Of a stretch of 7,038 nt of DNA, positions 4,948 through 7,038 are shown piece after piece. The notes beneath the pieces are model-generated. The model was not told the DNA's origin. It ran no database searches and saw only the letters and a list, made by a program, of their open reading frames with translations. The position numbers and the translations under genes are program-made. Numbering within the stretch: the stretch's first letter is position 1; each line of letters begins with the position of its first letter. Origin of the DNA: Roseburia_C sp051879315 (GTDB lineage Bacteria > Bacillota > Clostridia > Lachnospirales > Lachnospiraceae); contig JBJELW010000034.1 of the NCBI GenBank assembly GCA_051879315.1, positions 1 to 7,038 on the forward strand, in the 5' to 3' direction.

Positions 4948-5581
4948 ACAGGGGGTAGACTGGAATGAGGTGGGTATGGCCATAAAGGACTCCGCCATCG
5001 AGCAGATCCAGATATTCGTGCCTTTTGGTTCTCAGGAAGATATGGAACAAGAAGATGACGAATTCGTGATCACTCCTCAGGGGACTGTGAATATTGCTTA
5101 CACATCATCTGAAGGTAGCGGGGAAGACGTCATTATTCCGACAGAGGTAACAGTCAAAACGGCCAAGTCTGTCGAAGATGGTTATTCGGATACCATTGCT
5201 GAGTTCGTATATGCAGGAACGGTTTGTTGGAATGTGGTGGTATTTGACCGATATACCGGAAAAGGATTGTTTGTTGTTCTTATGGGGTCTGAGCCATGTG
5301 GTGACTTTGATATGTCACAGGATATGCAAATGCGGGATAGTGATGGTGCCATGCTCGATTTTACTGCTCTTTTTGATCAGACGGTAAGCGATGAAGGAGT
5401 TGTCACAGTCACAGTTACAGTTCATCATCCTGCCTCTTACGATGGATTGGTATTCCAATATGGAGGAAGTGGAACCGGGTATTATGCAGAAAACTATTTA
5501 TCGCCCCAAAATAGTGAAACAGAAGATGATGATTCGGCGGCACAGAAAAAGAGATACTTATTTACAGCAACGAATCAGTAA
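4871..5581 (+). CDS. Membrane-anchored extracellular protein of unknown function
   Basis: A 236-aa protein with a Lys-containing N-terminus and one hydrophobic segment (about 7-25) lacking a lipobox or clear signal-peptidase site, so probably a signal anchor. The exterior part has an acidic linker (55-64), a beta-rich region with VTVKTAK and FVYAGTVCWNVVVFDRYTG (112-130), and the pattern TVTVTVHHPASYDGLVFQYGGSGTG (179-203). No enzyme motif or family is recognised. Start ATG 4871 is preferred over 4811 because GGGGGAAA (4860-4867) lies just upstream and the hydrophobic segment then begins at the N-terminus. The start lies inside the hydrolase gene, a 77-bp overlap, implying coupled translation or an altered end of that gene. 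No good terminator follows before the lipoprotein gene. Confidence 0.85.
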   Translation: MKKTVNIFWVCAALTAIARLMILLSKQGVDWNEVGMAIKDSAIEQIQIFVPFGSQEDMEQEDDEFVITPQGTVNIAYTSSEGSGEDVIIPTEVTVKTAKSVEDGYSDTIAEFVYAGTVCWNVVVFDRYTGKGLFVVLMGSEPCGDFDMSQDMQMRDSDGAMLDFTALFDQTVSDEGVVTVTVTVHHPASYDGLVFQYGGSGTGYYAENYLSPQNSETEDDDSAAQKKRYLFTATNQ

Positions 5582-5631
5582 CTATTGAGTTTTTTTAATG
5601 TTTGAATCAGGAAAAGAATCCAGGCAAGCAT
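5575..5631 (-). CDS. Candidate 18-aa hydrophobic peptide ORF (speculative)
   Basis: On the minus strand a full-consensus AAGGAGGT (5646 to 5639) stands 7 nt before ATG (5631-5629), opening 18 codons: MLAWILFLIQTLKKLNSY, then TGA. A hydrophobic stretch followed by lysines recalls very small membrane-active peptides such as type I toxins, but it is shorter than most. TATACT (5658-5653) could be a -10 box, though it leaves almost no leader and the -35 is poor. The 3' end overlaps the preceding plus-strand gene by 7 bp. The same bases may instead act on the plus strand as an anti-Shine-Dalgarno. Confidence 0.18.
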   Translation of the reverse strand: MLAWILFLIQTLKKLNSY

Positions 5632-5661
5632 ACTGATTACCTCCTTGATAACAGTATATGC
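5628..5661 (+). promoter_or_regulatory. Inverted repeat with anti-Shine-Dalgarno loop upstream of the lipoprotein gene
   Basis: GCATACTG (5628-5635) pairs with CAGTATATGC (5652-5661) if two bases bulge. The loop holds ACCTCCTT (5639-5646), whose CCTCC is complementary to the GGAGG ribosome binding site of the lipoprotein gene at 5681-5685. The RNA could alternate between the local hairpin and a structure that hides that site. TTGATA (5645-5650) 17 bp before TAAAAA (5668-5673) is a weak promoter candidate in the same stretch. Confidence 0.33.
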
Positions 5662-5691
5662 GGAAAATAAAAAAATTTGTGGAGGAAAAAT

Positions 5692-6510
5692 ATGGAATAT
5701 AAGAGATTAGTTTTAGGGGTGCTGTCAGCCGTATTGTTGATGACAGTTTCCGGATGTGGCGAAAGAGAAGAGGATTTGGGGACGGATCCTGCGCCCCAGG
5801 AAGCAGTGATTCAGGAGGACACAGAAAATCCGGTAGCAACAGAGACCGAAACAACACAGGAAGAAGAAACTGAGGAACAGGAAACGGCGGAAGGCCACGC
5901 TGCAGAAGTCTATGGTAATATATTAAATCGTTTGTATGATTTTATTACAAACGGTGAAGAAGACTATGACCCGGCGGAAGGCGAAATCGGTGTAATGGAG
6001 GCTATCGCAGGCATGGAAAGCAGTGAGGCACTGAGCAGTGTGGGTTATACCATACAGGATGTTAGTGGTGACGGCATCCCGGAGCTTTTGATCGGAGAAG
6101 TGGAGAATTTGTATGGACCGGGTAACAGCATTTATGCGGGATATACAATCGTAGATGGAGAGCCCTGTCTCATATTTGAAGGCTGGGCCAGAAACAGTTA
6201 CCAGTACATGGGAGACGGGGAATTTTACTATTATGGCTCCGGCGGAGCCATGTATTCCATCTTCGGAACCTATACGATTTCCCCGGATGGAACGTCACTG
6301 ATTTGTAATGATTACTACTTTACCTATGAAAAAGATGAGAGTTTCACGGAGATAGGCTTTTATCATAACACATCCGGAGATTGGGATACGTCTGTTTCTG
6401 AAGAACTGGATGTGACGGACGAAGAGTTCTGGGGAATAGAGACAGAGCTGGAAAGTCAGGTAGAAGGAATCGAACTGACACCGTTTTCACAGTATAACGA
6501 CGCGGAGTAA
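5692..6510 (+). CDS. Lipoprotein with Glu-rich linker and calcium-loop-like 'DVSGDGIPELL' motif
   Basis: A 272-aa predicted lipoprotein. The signal MEYKRLVLGVLSAVLLMTVS ends in lipobox V-S-G-C, so Cys22 would be lipidated and the protein held on the outer face of the membrane. Residues 23-70 are a Glu/Thr/Gln-rich flexible spacer. The globular domain (about 72-272) contains DVSGDGIPELLIG (123-135), a Dx[DS]GDGxxEL loop like those of calcium-binding FG-GAP/EF-hand-type repeats and common in Lachnospiraceae lipoproteins of unknown role, followed by Tyr/Gly-rich strands (141-230). No catalytic motif is seen. ATG 5692 is chosen because GGAGG (5681-5685) lies 6 nt upstream; the TTG at 5677 overlaps that site's context and would prepend five residues to the signal. 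A long intergenic region follows, so the next gene may have its own promoter. Confidence 0.9.
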   Translation: MEYKRLVLGVLSAVLLMTVSGCGEREEDLGTDPAPQEAVIQEDTENPVATETETTQEEETEEQETAEGHAAEVYGNILNRLYDFITNGEEDYDPAEGEIGVMEAIAGMESSEALSSVGYTIQDVSGDGIPELLIGEVENLYGPGNSIYAGYTIVDGEPCLIFEGWARNSYQYMGDGEFYYYGSGGAMYSIFGTYTISPDGTSLICNDYYFTYEKDESFTEIGFYHNTSGDWDTSVSEELDVTDEEFWGIETELESQVEGIELTPFSQYNDAE

Positions 6511-6577
6511 AACATTAGTCCAGATATGGTTCGTCTCCCAAAGGGAGGAAGTAGTGCCAGGATTTGCCGGTAGTATT

Positions 6578-6633
6578 CCTAAATGTTACGTGATAGTATA
6601 AGGTTTGTAATAAATATGTAACATTTGAGGAGG
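6578..6633 (+). promoter_or_regulatory. Inverted repeat overlapping the ribosome binding site of the CAP-protein gene
   Basis: AAATGTTAC (6581-6589) is a perfect inverted repeat of GTAACATTT (6618-6626), 28 nt apart. With one bulged G (6627), CCT (6578-6580) also pairs AGG (6628-6630), the first half of the AGGAGG Shine-Dalgarno (6628-6633). If both arms are transcribed, a 12-bp stem would partly occlude translation initiation; if not, the dyad could be an operator. TATAAG (6597-6602) between the arms is a weak -10 candidate that would favour the operator reading. A small upstream hairpin, CTCCC-AAA-GGGAG (6535-6547), has no U run; no known riboswitch is recognised in 6511-6638. Confidence 0.42.
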
Positions 6634-6638
6634 AAACA

Positions 6639-7038
6639 ATGAAGAAAAAAATACTATTATCAATGGCATTATTATCAGCAACAGTGGTGGCAGGAAGCAC
6701 ACCCGTGATTTCCCAGGCAGCAGAGGTGAAAACTTCGCAGATTGTTTCGAATAAGTGCTATAAGGTGTATGTTGGCCAGGGATGTGAAAGCTTAGCCCAG
6801 ATCTTAAATGGAATTTGCAGTTCCCTTGGAAACGATTTGAGTTCTTGTCCAGGCGTAGAGAAACCGGAAATGCCGGAATTGCCGAATATGCCAAATTCAC
6901 CGGAAACGTCGGCTCCGCCGGTTGCGGAAAGCCCTGACACCCAGGAACCCGAAATCAGTGTACCGGAAAACAGTGTGCCGGATCAGGAGACACTTTCCTA
7001 CGCAGAGCAGGTGGTAAAACTGGTGAATGAGGAAAGAG
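6639..7038 (+). CDS. Secreted Cys/Pro-rich protein, N-terminal part, entering a CAP (SCP-like) domain
   Basis: The first 133 codons are visible; the gene runs off the window. MKKKILLSMALLSATVVAGS begins a classical signal peptide, with probable signal-peptidase cleavage around SQA-A (25-28), so the product is exported. The mature N-terminus has four cysteines (40, 49, 60, 70) in a compact segment, CYKVYVGQGCESLAQIL and following, perhaps forming disulfides. Residues 71-118 are a Pro/Glu/Ser linker (MPELPNMPNSPE style). SYAEQVVKLVNEER (120-133) is the typical first helix of bacterial CAP/SCP domains, common in secreted clostridial proteins; the domain's catalytic-like His/Glu residues lie beyond the window. 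The ATG follows AGGAGG (6628-6633) by 5 nt. The inverted repeat upstream may control translation. Confidence 0.88.
   Translation, partial: MKKKILLSMALLSATVVAGSTPVISQAAEVKTSQIVSNKCYKVYVGQGCESLAQILNGICSSLGNDLSSCPGVEKPEMPELPNMPNSPETSAPPVAESPDTQEPEISVPENSVPDQETLSYAEQVVKLVNEER

Noticed and set aside
4171..4998. Long minus-strand frame opposite the hydrolase gene (275 codons)
   Set aside because: Shadow of a gene with clear catalytic motifs on the plus strand; no ribosome binding site or recognisable domain.
6588..6597. ACGTGATAGT shared with the MerR operator half-site at 689-698, suggesting a second operator
   Set aside because: The other half-site and a -35 at MerR spacing are missing, and chance 10-mer matches are expected within 7 kb.

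Overview
The window looks like chromosome from a Gram-positive, spore-forming Clostridia species, most likely Lachnospiraceae. This rests on strong GGAGG-type ribosome binding sites, moderately AT-rich DNA, a two-gene unit resembling clostridial spore-surface genes, a lipoprotein with a 'DxSGDGxPELL' motif, and a secreted protein entering a CAP domain. No rRNA, tRNA, CRISPR array, transposase or phage gene is visible.

Layout. (a) 2-618, plus strand: the Pro-rich C-terminal end of an unidentified gene cut by the window edge, then a GNAT N-acetyltransferase 5 nt downstream. (b) 675-1648, plus strand: a MerR-family regulator with a TipAS-like C-terminal half. Its promoter has the family hallmark, a dyad in a 19-bp spacer, and an internal ribosome binding site could produce the ligand domain alone. 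(c) 1682-1718: a perfect 15-bp stem shared as terminator by convergent genes. (d) 1734-2395, minus strand: an 84-aa Cys-rich/Arg-Asp-repeat protein followed by a 101-aa protein carrying an 'IALEE..ISHILNAEGEK' signature; a spore-coat role is my inference. (e) 2467-4947, plus strand: an extended -10 promoter, an untranslated leader of about 200 nt with two near-identical 47-nt hairpin modules, a MATE efflux transporter and an S51/class I glutamine-amidotransferase-like hydrolase. (f) 4871-6510, plus strand: an unrecognised membrane-anchored protein overlapping the hydrolase by 77 bp, then a lipoprotein. (g) 6639-7038, plus strand: a secreted Cys/Pro-rich protein entering a CAP/SCP domain, cut by the window end.

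Working together: the MerR regulator and MATE pump would fit drug sensing and export, but they are separated by the minus-strand pair and have separate promoters, so no link is shown. The last three genes all encode exported or surface proteins of the same strand. The most unusual items are the possible TipAL/TipAS-style dual product of the MerR gene, the Arg/Asp-repeat spore-like pair, the duplicated hairpin leader before the MATE gene, the A5G5 tract at the hydrolase/membrane-protein overlap, and SD-occluding structures before the last two genes.
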